A DNA stretch of 64,000 bases from Geodermatophilus sp. YIM 151500 (GTDB lineage Bacteria; Actinomycetota; Actinomycetes; Mycobacteriales; Geodermatophilaceae): positions 530,271-594,270 of the forward strand of contig NZ_JAOVZT010000001.1 of NCBI RefSeq assembly GCF_025716945.1. The letters run 5' to 3'. Shown here piece after piece: positions 7,934-16,921 of this stretch (position 1 is its first letter; the number at the start of each line of letters is the position of its first letter). The translations under genes were made by a program, and so were the position numbers. The notes beneath the pieces are model-generated. The model saw only the letters and a list, made by a program, of their open reading frames with translations, had not been told where the DNA came from and ran no database searches.

Positions 7934-8896
7934 TCAGGCCGACTCGTCGTGGAATCGGCGCAGCAGTTCGGCCGGGATGCGACCGCGGTCGCTGACCTCG
8001 ATGCCCTGGGCCCGGGCCCACGCGCGGACCTCGGCCGGCGACGCCGGTGCGTCGGGCACCGCCCCGCCGGGCGCGAAGGACGCTTCGAGGTCTTCGGTGG
8101 ACCGGGCCGCGCCCACCTCGGCGAGACAGGCCCCGAGCCAGCGGTAGGTCCACTCCTGGGCGAGCGGCCGGCTCTCGCAGAAGACGATCGGCACGGCCGG
8201 GAAGCGGGCCTGCGCCTCGGCCAGCACCTCGGCGAGGCGCGCGCCGGGCTCGTGCGGCAGCTTGAAGAGTCGGCTGTAGCGGTCCTCGACGACGACGGCG
8301 GCCCGCGGGAGCGCGGTGAGGTCGGCCAGCGCGTAGGTCAGCTTGCCGGAGAGGAGGCTGCCGGCGAGGTCCTCGAGGGTCTTGCGCTCGACGGCGGCGA
8401 CCACCCGTCCGCCGAGCTCGACCGCGTAGTCGCCCGCGGCCAGCCGCTGGCGCCTCGTCGTGGCCTGCTGGGAGCCGAACGCGTAGGGGTAGCGCTCGCC
8501 GGTGTCGACGAGGATGTCGAGCACCTGGCCGTGCGCGCGGGCGGTGGGCAGGTGGACGCCGGGGCGGGCCTGCTTCGCCGTCCGGGGCGACTGCCAGAAG
8601 ATGACCTCCCGGCCGCGGGCGCGGGTGATGACGAGCTGGGAGCGGTTCTCGCGGGCGCGGGTCAGCACGAGGTCGATCGCCGGGCCACGGCGGGAGCAGG
8701 ACCGGACGGTGTGCCGCTCGAGGATTTCCGCGTCGTCCGGCCAGCCCTCGGCGCGGTGGCAGTAGACCTTGCTCGCGCGTGGCCACGGCTCCCTGGCCTT
8801 GAGCACGACGCCGGTCGGGCCGAGCGGCACGCGGACCAGGTAGGGCAGCCGCGAGTCGGGGTCGGGGTTGCGCGCCACGATGAGGTCGTCGACCAC
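7934..8896 (-). CDS. ERCC4-type nuclease with C-terminal Lsr2-like domain
   Basis: The 320-residue protein contains the ERCC4/XPF nuclease core: an acidic GDYAVEL strand, then VERKTLEDL matching the catalytic ERKxxxD motif, and VEDRYSRLF. The last 40 residues (VRAWARAQGIEVSDRGRIPAELLRRF) match the Lsr2 DNA-binding tail, which docks into the minor groove of AT-rich DNA. The combination suggests a structure-specific nuclease guided to AT-rich or xenogeneic DNA; that last step is inference. It is followed by a Nudix gene upstream on the same strand, about 40 bases away. Confidence 0.85.
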   Translation of the reverse strand: MVDDLIVARNPDPDSRLPYLVRVPLGPTGVVLKAREPWPRASKVYCHRAEGWPDDAEILERHTVRSCSRRGPAIDLVLTRARENRSQLVITRARGREVIFWQSPRTAKQARPGVHLPTARAHGQVLDILVDTGERYPYAFGSQQATTRRQRLAAGDYAVELGGRVVAAVERKTLEDLAGSLLSGKLTYALADLTALPRAAVVVEDRYSRLFKLPHEPGARLAEVLAEAQARFPAVPIVFCESRPLAQEWTYRWLGACLAEVGAARSTEDLEASFAPGGAVPDAPASPAEVRAWARAQGIEVSDRGRIPAELLRRFHDESA

Positions 8897-8936
8897 GCCG
8901 CCAGGGTGGCACGCCGCCCGGGCTCGACGACGCCGG

Positions 8937-9428
8937 TCAGCTCGTGTCCTCGGACGCGCGGACGGCCGCCAGGTGCTCGAGGAGGCGGTCGAGCAACGGG
9001 ACCTGTCCCGCGACGAGCTTGCCGCGGGCCTCGTCGACCGGGAGCCAGGCGGCGCGGTCGACCTCGGGGAACTGTTGGATGCGGCCCGACCGGGGCGGCC
9101 ATTCCAGCTCGAAGGTGTTGCTGGACGTCGTGGCGGCGTCGAGGTCGCCCTCGGCGGCCCAGACGGTGAGCACCTTGCCGCTGCTCTGCCGCACCTCTCC
9201 GAGCGGCACCAGCTCGGCGGCCGGGACGGGTGAGCCGAGCTCCTCCTCGAACTCGCGACGGGCGACGGCGAGCGGGTCCTCGTCGGGGCCGTGCTCGCCT
9301 TTCGGGATCGTCCAGGCGCCGGCGTCCTTGCGGGCCCAGAACGGCCCGCCCATGTGCCCGATCAGCACCTCGGGGTGGCCGGCGGGACCGATCCGGTGGA
9401 GCAGGATCCCGGCGCTGCGTCTCGGCAC
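8937..9428 (-). CDS. Nudix hydrolase
   Basis: The 163-residue protein has a complete Nudix box: G x5 E x7 REFEEELG, within GEHGPDEDPLAVARRE onward, after the conserved WTIPKGE strand. Such enzymes cleave nucleoside diphosphates linked to another moiety. The IPKG element resembles Ap4A-type or NDP-sugar hydrolases, but the substrate is not fixed by the motif. It may be co-transcribed with the ERCC4 gene. Confidence 0.9.
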   Translation of the reverse strand: MPRRSAGILLHRIGPAGHPEVLIGHMGGPFWARKDAGAWTIPKGEHGPDEDPLAVARREFEEELGSPVPAAELVPLGEVRQSSGKVLTVWAAEGDLDAATTSSNTFELEWPPRSGRIQQFPEVDRAAWLPVDEARGKLVAGQVPLLDRLLEHLAAVRASEDTS

Positions 9429-9476
9429 GGCACCAGCCTCCCGGACGGCCTGGGACGTCGCGCGATCGGCTGGCGG

Positions 9477-9671
9477 TCAGCCGCCTCGTGCGAGACGTCT
9501 CACCGTGCCGAACACGTAGATGACCGAAAGCACGAAGAACAGCGCGCCCACCGCAGCTCGCACCTGGTCGTCGGTCATACCTGAGTGCCTGGCGATCGGC
9601 CCGGCGACGGCATCTCCGACCTTCGCTCGCCACCCTTGGAGGCCGGCCTTGCCGAACGAGACTGGGTCCAT
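9477..9671 (-). CDS. Small single-pass membrane protein
   Basis: The 64-residue product has an amphipathic N-terminal half (MDPVSFGKAGLQGWRAKVG), then one strong membrane helix (VGALFFVLSVIYVFGTV) ending in Arg-rich residues. ATG 9671 is preferred; GTG 9677 two codons earlier is possible. I recognise no named family. It lies between the Nudix and P450 genes, all on the minus strand. Confidence 0.55.
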   Translation of the reverse strand: MDPVSFGKAGLQGWRAKVGDAVAGPIARHSGMTDDQVRAAVGALFFVLSVIYVFGTVRRLARGG

Positions 9672-9723
9672 GGACACCTACTACCCGTCGGGGCCCTCGG
9701 AGTAGACCGCGCCGTCCCCCGTG

Positions 9724-10938
9724 TCAGCGGAGCCTGACCGGTAGGTGGGTGAGGCCGCGCATGAGGATGCTCCGGCGCCAGGTCAGCCCGTCGGGGTCCG
9801 CGGCGAGGGCCAGGTCGGGGAAGCGGCCGAGCAGCGTCCGGAACGCGACCTCGCCCTCGAGCCGGGCCAGCGGAGCGCCCAGGCAGTGGTGGATGCCGTG
9901 CCCGAAGGCCAGGTGGCCGGCGTCGCGGTGCAGGTCCAGCTCGTCGGGCGCGGGGTAGCGGTCCGGGTCGCGGTTCGCCGACGCCAGGGACACCAGCACC
10001 ACCTCGCCCGCCGGGATGGTGCTGCCGCCGACCTCGACCGGCTCGGTGGTGTGCCGGAACGTGGCCAGGTTGACCGGCCCGTCCAGACGCAGGAACTCCT
10101 CGACCGCGGCGGGGACCAGCGTGGGGTCGGCGCGCAGCTCCGCGAGTCGGTCGGGACGGCGCAGCAGCGCCAGGACGCCGTTGCCGATGAGGTTGACCGT
10201 GGTCTCGTGGCCGGCCACCAGCAGCAGGAACGCCATCGCGACGGTCTCGTCGGCCGACAGCCGGTCGGCGTCCTCGGAGGCGGCCACGATCGCCGAGAGC
10301 ATGTCGTCGGCCGGCCGGGCCCGCTTCTGCGCGACGAGGGTTGAGAGGTAGTCGGCGATCGCCAGCCCGGCGGCGGTGCGGTCGGCGGCGGTGCCGTCCG
10401 AGGCGAGCAGCGTGTTGGACCAGCGGCGGAACGACGTCCGCTCGCCCTCGGGCACGCCGAGCAGCTCGCAGATCACGGCCATCGGCAGCGGGAAGGCGAA
10501 GGTGTCGAGCAGGTCGACCTCGGCCGGCCCGGCGGCCATCCGGTCGGCGAGGCCGGCGGCGATCTCCTCGATCCGCGGCCGCAGGGCGGCGATGGCCCGG
10601 ACGGTGAAGGCCCGGCCGACCAGCTTGCGCAGGCGGGTGTGGTCGGGCGGGTCGGAGCTGAGCATGTGCCGGGTGAGCTCCTGGGCGAACACGGCGCGGG
10701 CCTCGGGCGGCACCGGCTGGCGTTCCAGCGCCTGCGCGAACCCGTCCGCGTCCTTCGCCAGCCGGGGGTCGGTGAGCAGCTGCCGGACGTCGTCGTAGCG
10801 GGTCACCAGCCAGACCGGCAGGCCGACCGGGGTGACCGCGCGGGCCACCGGCTGCTCGACGCGCAGCCGCGCGTAGAGCTCGTGCGGATCGGCGAAGAAG
10901 GCCGCGTCGAGCGGGACCACCGGGGTGGAGACGTCCAT
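9724..10938 (-). CDS. Cytochrome P450
   Basis: The 404-residue soluble bacterial P450 shows every diagnostic motif: I-helix AGHETT, K-helix EEFLR (ExxR), and the heme loop FGHGIHHCLG with the thiolate Cys near residue 350. The N-terminus lacks a membrane anchor. It belongs to the CYP105/107-like class by general appearance and should oxidise a small organic substrate with external ferredoxin partners. No ferredoxin gene is adjacent. The start is ATG 10938; a longer in-frame extension lacks conserved sequence. Confidence 0.95.
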   Translation of the reverse strand: MDVSTPVVPLDAAFFADPHELYARLRVEQPVARAVTPVGLPVWLVTRYDDVRQLLTDPRLAKDADGFAQALERQPVPPEARAVFAQELTRHMLSSDPPDHTRLRKLVGRAFTVRAIAALRPRIEEIAAGLADRMAAGPAEVDLLDTFAFPLPMAVICELLGVPEGERTSFRRWSNTLLASDGTAADRTAAGLAIADYLSTLVAQKRARPADDMLSAIVAASEDADRLSADETVAMAFLLLVAGHETTVNLIGNGVLALLRRPDRLAELRADPTLVPAAVEEFLRLDGPVNLATFRHTTEPVEVGGSTIPAGEVVLVSLASANRDPDRYPAPDELDLHRDAGHLAFGHGIHHCLGAPLARLEGEVAFRTLLGRFPDLALAADPDGLTWRRSILMRGLTHLPVRLR

Positions 10939-11024
10939 CGCCCGAGGCTGGCGGCAGTGTGCGCCATCCACCAGGTACGGAGGTCCCGGACCGGCGACGG
11001 GTGAGGCGCACTAGCCTGCGGTGG

Positions 11025-12293
11025 ATGGCGAAGCGGGCGAAGCGCAGGGGCGGCGCGGGCAAGGGTCCGCGCCGGGCCGGCCGCGGTCGCCGTCCGCAGC
11101 AGCGCCGGGCTCGGGAGTCGTCGGCCGACGGCCTGCTCACCTCGATCGAGGCAGCCCTGGACGCCGACGAGCCGCTGCCGCTCCTCGGCCTCGCCAGCAC
11201 CGCGCTGCACTTCCTCGACCCGCGCAACGACCTGCTCCGGCAGGGCCGGACACCGGACGAGTCGATGGACACCCTGCTGGCCAACCTGTTCGCCGCGCCC
11301 ATCCCCGAGACGTCGGCCCTGCTGACCGCCGTAGCGACGCTGGCACGGGACGACGAGCTCCGCCGGCGGGTGCGCCGCGAGGTGGCCGATCGCGGGGACG
11401 TCCTCCCCCGCTGGCTGGTGCAGCTGGCGACCTCGCGGCCTGCCCGGGTGCTCACCGTCGAGCACGTGCTGGGCGACGGCGACCAGTTCCTGCTCGGCGT
11501 CGAGCTGCCCGACGGCCGCCCGCTGACCGCGTCCGTCTACGTCGACCACAACCTGGGCACGGTCGTGAAGGACGCCTTCGTGCTGCCGGCCGGGCCGGAC
11601 GCCGTGGTGGACGTCCTGCGCGACGAGTTCGACGCCGACACCACCGTGCGCGAGCTCGACCCGGCCGACGCGCGGGCCCGGCTGACCGAGGCGATCGACC
11701 ACGGGGCGCACGTCTACCCGCCGCTGGAGAGCGACACGTGGCCGAGCAGCCGCCCGCTCATCGAGTGGATGGTGGGCCTCCTGCCGGAGGGCGGCACGGG
11801 CTACTCGCGTCCGGAATCGACGCCGGAGCAGCGGCAGGAGTTGGCCGCCCGGTTCCTCGCCTCGCCGTTCGCGGCGGACCTGACCGTGGACGACGACCTG
11901 CGGGAGCTGCTCGACGACCTTCTTTGGTTCGGCACGGACTACGGCCCCGGCGACCCGCTGCGCTGGAGCCCGGTCAACGTCGAGATCCTCCTGGCCGACT
12001 GGATCCCGAGAAAGATCATCGCGGAGGTGTCGCGGCTGGAGCGGGCCCCGGAGTTGTTGCGGGCGCTGATCCGCTACAGCCATGACGAGCGCGGCATTCG
12101 CGAGGAACTGACCACCGAGACGCTGGACGCCGTCGACGAGTGGGAGACGGAGTACCAGGAGGCGATCCGGACTCCCCGGCTGCAGGGCCCCGAGGCTCTG
12201 CTCGCGCGGATGGGCATGCTGGACGAGGACGAGGCCCTGGCCGCTCGGCAGGAGGACACGGATGCGGACGACGAGTCGCCCGACCGCGGATAG
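11025..12293 (+). CDS. Conserved actinobacterial protein of unknown function
   Basis: The 422-residue protein starts with a very basic tail (about 30 residues rich in Lys, Arg, Gly). An acidic, Leu-rich body follows with no motif I can name; the C-terminus is strongly acidic (EDTDADDESPD). It has no signal peptide or membrane helix. The even codon use and strong third-position GC support a real gene. The basic tail might bind nucleic acid, which is only a guess. It diverges from the P450 gene. Confidence 0.75.
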   Translation: MAKRAKRRGGAGKGPRRAGRGRRPQQRRARESSADGLLTSIEAALDADEPLPLLGLASTALHFLDPRNDLLRQGRTPDESMDTLLANLFAAPIPETSALLTAVATLARDDELRRRVRREVADRGDVLPRWLVQLATSRPARVLTVEHVLGDGDQFLLGVELPDGRPLTASVYVDHNLGTVVKDAFVLPAGPDAVVDVLRDEFDADTTVRELDPADARARLTEAIDHGAHVYPPLESDTWPSSRPLIEWMVGLLPEGGTGYSRPESTPEQRQELAARFLASPFAADLTVDDDLRELLDDLLWFGTDYGPGDPLRWSPVNVEILLADWIPRKIIAEVSRLERAPELLRALIRYSHDERGIREELTTETLDAVDEWETEYQEAIRTPRLQGPEALLARMGMLDEDEALAARQEDTDADDESPDRG

Positions 12294-12303
12294 CGCTCCG
12301 CGT

Positions 12304-12336
12304 GCGCTGTGGACGAGGCAGCGCATCCCACAGCGC
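12304..12336. terminator. Hairpin between convergent genes
   Basis: A perfect 9-bp inverted repeat, GCGCTGTGG and CCACAGCGC, with a 15-base loop lies 10 bases after the stop of the upstream plus-strand gene. The rest of the 304-base gap to 12597 is GC-rich and shows no gene. Confidence 0.5.
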
Positions 12337-12597
12337 CGTCGACGTCCTCGACGAGGTCAGTGAGGCGATCCTGGTCGTGCGCCGAGGGACCGCTGCCCTG
12401 CGCTACCTGCGGACCGCCGGCCACCCGGCAGGCTCGCGCGGCCGCCTACGGGCGCGGACGCAGGCATGCGCAGCCGCGGACCACGGCTCGTGCGGACGCA
12501 GGCAGCCGCGGCCGCTGGCAGGCGGGGATCCCGGCCTCCGGGGAGCGGGCTCGTCGGCCGGTGGTCTGACCGGGGGGAGGGCGCCGAACGGCGGAGG

Positions 12598-13802
12598 TCA
12601 GACGAGCAGCGGTGGGCTGATCGTGATCTCGGTGCCGTCGGGCCGGTAGGTGCGCCATCGGCCGCCGGGATCTCGCTGGACCCGGAAGCCGTGGTGGACC
12701 TTGGTGTGGTGACGCTCGCAGAGCAGCGCCGAGTTCCCGACGCTGGTCACGCCTCCGAGCACCCATTCGATCAGGTGGTGGACGTCGCACCAGTGCTTGG
12801 GCGCCGCGCAGCCGGCGAACACGCAGGCCCGGTCGCGCAGCTCGACCGCCTTGCGGATGTGCGGCGGGACGACCCGCATGGTGCGCCCGACGTCCAGCGG
12901 GAGCCCGTCGGGGTCGAGGAGGACGCGGATGACGCTGCCGTCGCACGCGAGGCTGCGCGCACCTGCGGCGGAGAGCGGGCTGCCGAAGGCCGTCGTCGCG
13001 GCGCCCGGCCCGGTCGTCGCGTCGAAGAAGTCGACCGCCGGCACGGTGACGACGATGGTGGGCTTGACGGTGCGCAGGATGGGCAGGTCGCCGGACGCCA
13101 GCTGGTTGTCGGCCAGCTGCACCAGCGCGTCGGCGAGCTGCGCGCCCGGGTGCGCCCGTCGCCCTTGGGTCGGTTGGCCTGCACGATCGACTCGATCGCG
13201 GCCATGAGCTTCTCCCCGCCGATGGCGTCGAGCTGGCCGCGGATCAGCACCATGCCGTCGCCGTAGGGGGCGATGGACAACGCGCGGCATTCGGTCGGGT
13301 CGGGTTCGGGACCATCGGTGTCGAGGCGCGCGAGGTAGTGCCGGACCGCGCCCTTCAACCGGGCGACCGACCCCTCGGCGGCGAGCGTCGCGAGCGTCCG
13401 GTCGACGTCGCCGAGATCGACGCCCTGCTCGCCGGCGGCCGTTCTCCTCGCCTCGTCGGCGATGGGTGCGACGACGTCGACCTGGTCGGTCGTGACGGCA
13501 CCAGCGGCGTAGGCGGCAGCGACCGCCGGCAGGTGCTCCAGCGCGCGGCCGTTGCGGACGAGCTGGGCGGCCGTGCCGGGCGCGGCGTGACCTCGGCCGC
13601 GCAACCACGACTGCATGGTGGCCATGCCGTCGAACTCGGCCGCCGAGGTCATGTCGGCCTCGCGGATGGTGCGGGTCAGCTCCGCGTCGAGGCGGTTGCG
13701 CGCGGCGAGCAGCTGGGCGGCGCGCTCGAGCAGCTGGGGGCCGAACATGCCGTGGAGGTCGTCCGCGGCGAGCGCGTCGAGTGCCGACTGCAGTTCGCCC
13801 AC
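12598..13802 (-). pseudogene. DUF222/HNH endonuclease (13E12-like), frameshifted
   Basis: The N-terminal DUF222 domain begins at GTG 13802, with GGAGG four bases upstream. The C-terminal HNH domain has RDRACVFAGC, CDVHHLIEW and LLCERHHTKVH, the full set of metal-binding residues. The two halves are in different frames; the switch falls near 13140-13160, where GCGCGC would be in frame as GCGC, a 2-base gain or 1-base loss. Without it the protein would be about 400 residues, normal for the family. An SOS-like box lies just upstream. It may be a true pseudogene or a sequencing error. The family resembles the mobile-looking 13E12 repeat proteins of mycobacteria. Confidence 0.85.
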
Positions 13803-13816
13803 GACCCCTCCTTGCT

Positions 13817-13832
13817 TCGATCGAATGTTCGA
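13817..13832. promoter_or_regulatory. LexA/SOS box
   Basis: TCGATCGAATGTTCGA matches the actinobacterial SOS box TCGAAC-N4-GTTCGA at 11 of 12 fixed positions. It lies 15 bases upstream of the DUF222/HNH start codon. 13E12-family genes of Mycobacterium are known LexA targets, which supports the call. Confidence 0.75.
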
Positions 13833-14056
13833 ACGATACCCGCCCGCAGGAACGCTCGCAACGCGAAACTGCAGGTCAGGGCGCCCTGTGGACGACGTGG
13901 TCGATCGAGACCCGCGCGTGGTAGCGGGCGCCCTCCGCCCGGCGGGACCCCCGGGCAACGCGTGACTCCGCCCGGCCCGCTCGACGGTGGTCATGCTGGA
14001 TGCGGAACCGCCGGGTGCGCCGGCGGCCGGACCCGACTTCCCGGGGAGGACCAGCA

Positions 14057-15520
14057 GTGCTCAGGAGGACATCCGCCGCCGGCACCCAGCCCGCCGACAC
14101 GGGGTCCGGCAGCGCCCGGCCCGCGCCCACGCGGCGGGCCGTCGTCGTCGGCGCCAGCATGGCCGGACTGCTGGCGGCGCGCGTGCTCGCCGACCACTTC
14201 GAGCAGGTCTTGGTCGTGGAGCGGGACCGGCTCGCCGACGCGCCGGAGCACCGCCGGGGCGTGCCGCAGGACTGGCAGCCGCACCTCGTCCTGGGGCGCG
14301 GACGACGGGTCATCGAGCGACTGCTGCCCGGCTACGGCGACGAGCTCCGCGCGGCGGGGGCCGTGCCGATGCGGCTGCCGGCCGACCTGCTCATGCTCAA
14401 CCCCTGCGGCTGGGTCGACCGCCGGGCGCCCGGCTGGGAAGCGCTGTCGGCCAGCCGCCCGCTGCTGGAGGCGACCGTGCGCCGCCGGCTGCGAGCGGAG
14501 CCCCGGGTGGCCGTGCTCGACGGCCACGACGTCACCGCGCTGATCGCGTCGCCGGATGGTCGCGCGGTCACCGGGGTGACCGCCCGGCCGGTCGACGGGC
14601 CGGACGGCGCGATCGAACTGGACGCCGATCTGGTGGTCGACGCGTCCGGGCGCGGGTCGCGCGCCGTGGCCTGGCTCGGGGACCTGGGCTTCGCGGCACC
14701 CGCGCGGGAGCACATCGGATCGGGCACGACCTACAGCAGTCGCCTCTTCCGGATCCCGGACGACTTCGCCGCCGACTGGAAGGCGGTGATGCTCACCACC
14801 CGGCCGCCGTCGATCCGGCGCAGCGGCTCCCTGTTCGCCGTCGAGGGCGGCCGCTGGCTGGTCACGCTGACGGGTACCGGCGGCGAGCGGGCGCCGTCCG
14901 ACGAGGACGGCTGGCGCGCCTACGCGCGGAGCCTGCGCGATCCGGTCCTCGCCGAGGCGATCGAGGACGCCGAACCGCTGTCGCCCGTCCGGGTCCACCG
15001 CGGTACGAGCAACCGGCGGTGGCACTTCGAGCGGATGCGGCGCCGTCCCGAGCGCTTCGTCGTCCTCGGTGACGCGGCGTGCGTCTTCAACCCGGTCTAC
15101 GGGCAGGGCATCACCGTGGCCGCCCTGGCGGCCGAGACGCTGGACGCCTGCCTCCGCCGGCGCGGTCCGGCGGGGCTTGACGCGCTGGCCGGCCGGTTCC
15201 AGCGCCGGCTCGCCCGGGTCACCGCCTCCCCCTGGATGCAGTCGACCGGTGAGGACCTGCGCTTCCCGACGACCACCGGCACGCGACCCAACGCCCTCTT
15301 GCGCGCCCAGTACCGCTACCTCGACCGGCTCGGCCTCGCCGTCACCCAGGACCCCTCCGTCGCCGACGTCTGCATCCGGGTCTACGGGATGCTCGAGCGG
15401 CCGTCGGCGCTGTTCGGCCCCCGGCTGCTGCTCGCCGCGGCCCGCGCCCGCGTCGGCGACGTCCCCGCGATGCCGCCGTCACCACCACGGGACGCCGTGG
15501 GAGCTGCGACCCTCCCCTGA
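14057..15520 (+). CDS. FAD-dependent oxidoreductase / monooxygenase
   Basis: The 487-residue flavoprotein has an N-terminal Rossmann fold (VVVGASMAGLLAARVLA, then LVVERDRL). It also has the central DLVVDASGRGS motif and the FAD-ribityl motif VVLGDAACVFNPVYGQG of the PHBH/squalene-epoxidase/halogenase superfamily. It likely hydroxylates or epoxidises a hydrophobic substrate. No partner reductase is adjacent. The GTG at 14057 has GGGGAGGA six bases upstream; a longer frame starting at 14000 lacks such a site. A hairpin terminator follows. Confidence 0.87.
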   Translation: MLRRTSAAGTQPADTGSGSARPAPTRRAVVVGASMAGLLAARVLADHFEQVLVVERDRLADAPEHRRGVPQDWQPHLVLGRGRRVIERLLPGYGDELRAAGAVPMRLPADLLMLNPCGWVDRRAPGWEALSASRPLLEATVRRRLRAEPRVAVLDGHDVTALIASPDGRAVTGVTARPVDGPDGAIELDADLVVDASGRGSRAVAWLGDLGFAAPAREHIGSGTTYSSRLFRIPDDFAADWKAVMLTTRPPSIRRSGSLFAVEGGRWLVTLTGTGGERAPSDEDGWRAYARSLRDPVLAEAIEDAEPLSPVRVHRGTSNRRWHFERMRRRPERFVVLGDAACVFNPVYGQGITVAALAAETLDACLRRRGPAGLDALAGRFQRRLARVTASPWMQSTGEDLRFPTTTGTRPNALLRAQYRYLDRLGLAVTQDPSVADVCIRVYGMLERPSALFGPRLLLAAARARVGDVPAMPPSPPRDAVGAATLP

Positions 15521-15552
15521 GTGAGGCGACGTCCGTCGGCGGTGGTACCGCG

Positions 15553-15574
15553 GGCACCGGTCGCAACCGGTGCC
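15553..15574. terminator. Bidirectional hairpin terminator
   Basis: A perfect 9-bp stem (GGCACCGGT/ACCGGTGCC) with loop CGCA sits between the convergent FAD oxidoreductase gene and the 56-residue protein gene. Confidence 0.7.
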
Positions 15575-15590
15575 GGCGAGTGCGCCGCGG

Positions 15591-15761
15591 TCAGCGCGCC
15601 TCTGCGTCCTCGCCCTGCCGAGGTGCGGGCGCGGGACGCGGCCGCTGTCGGCCCGAGTCGAACCGCTGGGTGATGTCCAGCTCGCCCGTCTCCGGGGCGG
15701 CGTGCCGCGCCAGCCGGGGCATCGTGAACTCGGCCGTCTCGTCGAGCAGGTGCTTACTCAC
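15591..15761 (-). CDS. 56-residue conserved small protein, paralog 1
   Basis: GTG 15761 (with GGAAGGGA about 10 bases upstream) opens a 56-residue frame. It has a second copy of identical length in the same window (38329-38499). The paralogs share SKH/AKH at the start, DETAEF, MP, RHAA, then GEL D-x-T-Q-R-F-D, and end in a variable, Pro/Arg-rich acidic tail. Conservation of the N-terminal two thirds and divergence of the tail indicate a real protein under selection. No signal peptide, membrane helix or known domain is seen. The D-x-TQ-x-F segment resembles targets of actinobacterial Ser/Thr kinases, which is speculation. Confidence 0.7.
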   Translation of the reverse strand: MSKHLLDETAEFTMPRLARHAAPETGELDITQRFDSGRQRPRPAPAPRQGEDAEAR

Positions 15762-15977
15762 AGGCGCGTCCCTTCCATGGTGGTCCCGACCCAGCGTAAG
15801 GACGCGTGACGGCCCCTCGTGGGACTCACGAGGATTCTCAGGTCGCCGGTTGCGGATGGGGCGATTGTGGCGATCGAGAGACCGATGTCGGCCACCGCCT
15901 CGTGCAGTGGCGCTCTGGCACGTCGTCGACGAGGCGCGTCGGCTTGCCGCGATGACGAGGGCAGGCATGGTGAGCGC

Positions 15978-16886
15978 GTGACGGACGGCGTCGTCGTGGT
16001 GGCGGACGTGCTGGACCGGTTGTCGTCGCTGCGGCAGCACCAGCGGGACGGCAAGCGGTCGCCGCACAAGCCGCTGCTCGTGCTCCTCGCGCTCGGGCGG
16101 CTCGCCGCCACGGGGTCGAGCCGGCTGCCGTGGTCGGCCGCGGAGACGCGGCTGGCCGAGCTGATCGGCGAGTTCGGTCCGCCGTCGAAGACGGGCGCGG
16201 CGCAGAGCGCCGCCTACCCGTTCACCCGGCTGCGTGCCGACGGCGTGTGGACGCTGGACCGGGACGTCGAGATGGACAACCTGCGGCCGCTGCGGGCCGG
16301 CGCGGTGACGGGTCAGTTCGAGGCGTCGCTCGAGGCCGCGCTGCGGAGCCGTCCCGAGGTCGTCGCGACGGTCGCCCGGGCGCTCGTCGACAGCCACTTC
16401 CCCCCGACGGTCGGGGCGGACGTGCTCGCCGCGGTCGGCTTCGACCCGGAGGCGCCGGCCTTGTTCCCGGCCGCGGAGACGGCGACGGAGCGCAGGCGGC
16501 GAGCGACGTGGCGAGCCGACGTCCTGGAGGCCTGGGACCGGCAGTGCGCCTTCTGCGGCTACGACGGCCAGGCGGCCGGGGTGCCCGTCGGCATCGAGGC
16601 CGCCCACGTGCGCTGGTTCGCGGTGGACGGCCCGGACGACCTGGACAACGGGCTGGCGCTGTGCATGCTGCACCACAAGCTGTTCGATCGCGGGATGCTC
16701 GGTCTGGACGACGACCGGGCGGTCGTCGTCTCGTCCAGCTTCTCGGCGCGCACCCCGGCCGGCCGGGCGGTCTACGACCTCCACGGACGACGTCTGGCCG
16801 CACGGCCGGGCACACCGCTCCCGGCCCATGCACACGTCTCCTGGCACCGTGACCAGGTGTTCAAGGGCATGGCGCTGGCGGTGTGA
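15978..16886 (+). CDS. Phosphorothioated-DNA-binding HNH restriction endonuclease
   Basis: The 302-residue protein has two parts. Residues 20-155 resemble the sulfur-binding domain of ScoMcrA/SprMcrA-type enzymes (RSPHKPLLVLLALGRL, then YPFTRL and FPPTVGADVLAAVG). The C-terminal HNH nuclease has C190xxC193, the H210 region (IEAAHVRWF), N224 in DLDNGLALC and H232-H233. Such type IV enzymes bind phosphorothioate-modified DNA and cut nearby, restricting foreign DND-modified DNA. No dnd modification genes occur in the window, which fits a stand-alone restriction role. The GTG at 15978 is the best start; no strong RBS is visible. Confidence 0.85.
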   Translation: MTDGVVVVADVLDRLSSLRQHQRDGKRSPHKPLLVLLALGRLAATGSSRLPWSAAETRLAELIGEFGPPSKTGAAQSAAYPFTRLRADGVWTLDRDVEMDNLRPLRAGAVTGQFEASLEAALRSRPEVVATVARALVDSHFPPTVGADVLAAVGFDPEAPALFPAAETATERRRRATWRADVLEAWDRQCAFCGYDGQAAGVPVGIEAAHVRWFAVDGPDDLDNGLALCMLHHKLFDRGMLGLDDDRAVVVSSSFSARTPAGRAVYDLHGRRLAARPGTPLPAHAHVSWHRDQVFKGMALAV

Positions 16887-16921
16887 CCGGGCGTCGTCGA
16901 CGGTTCGCCCCCGGATGCCGA

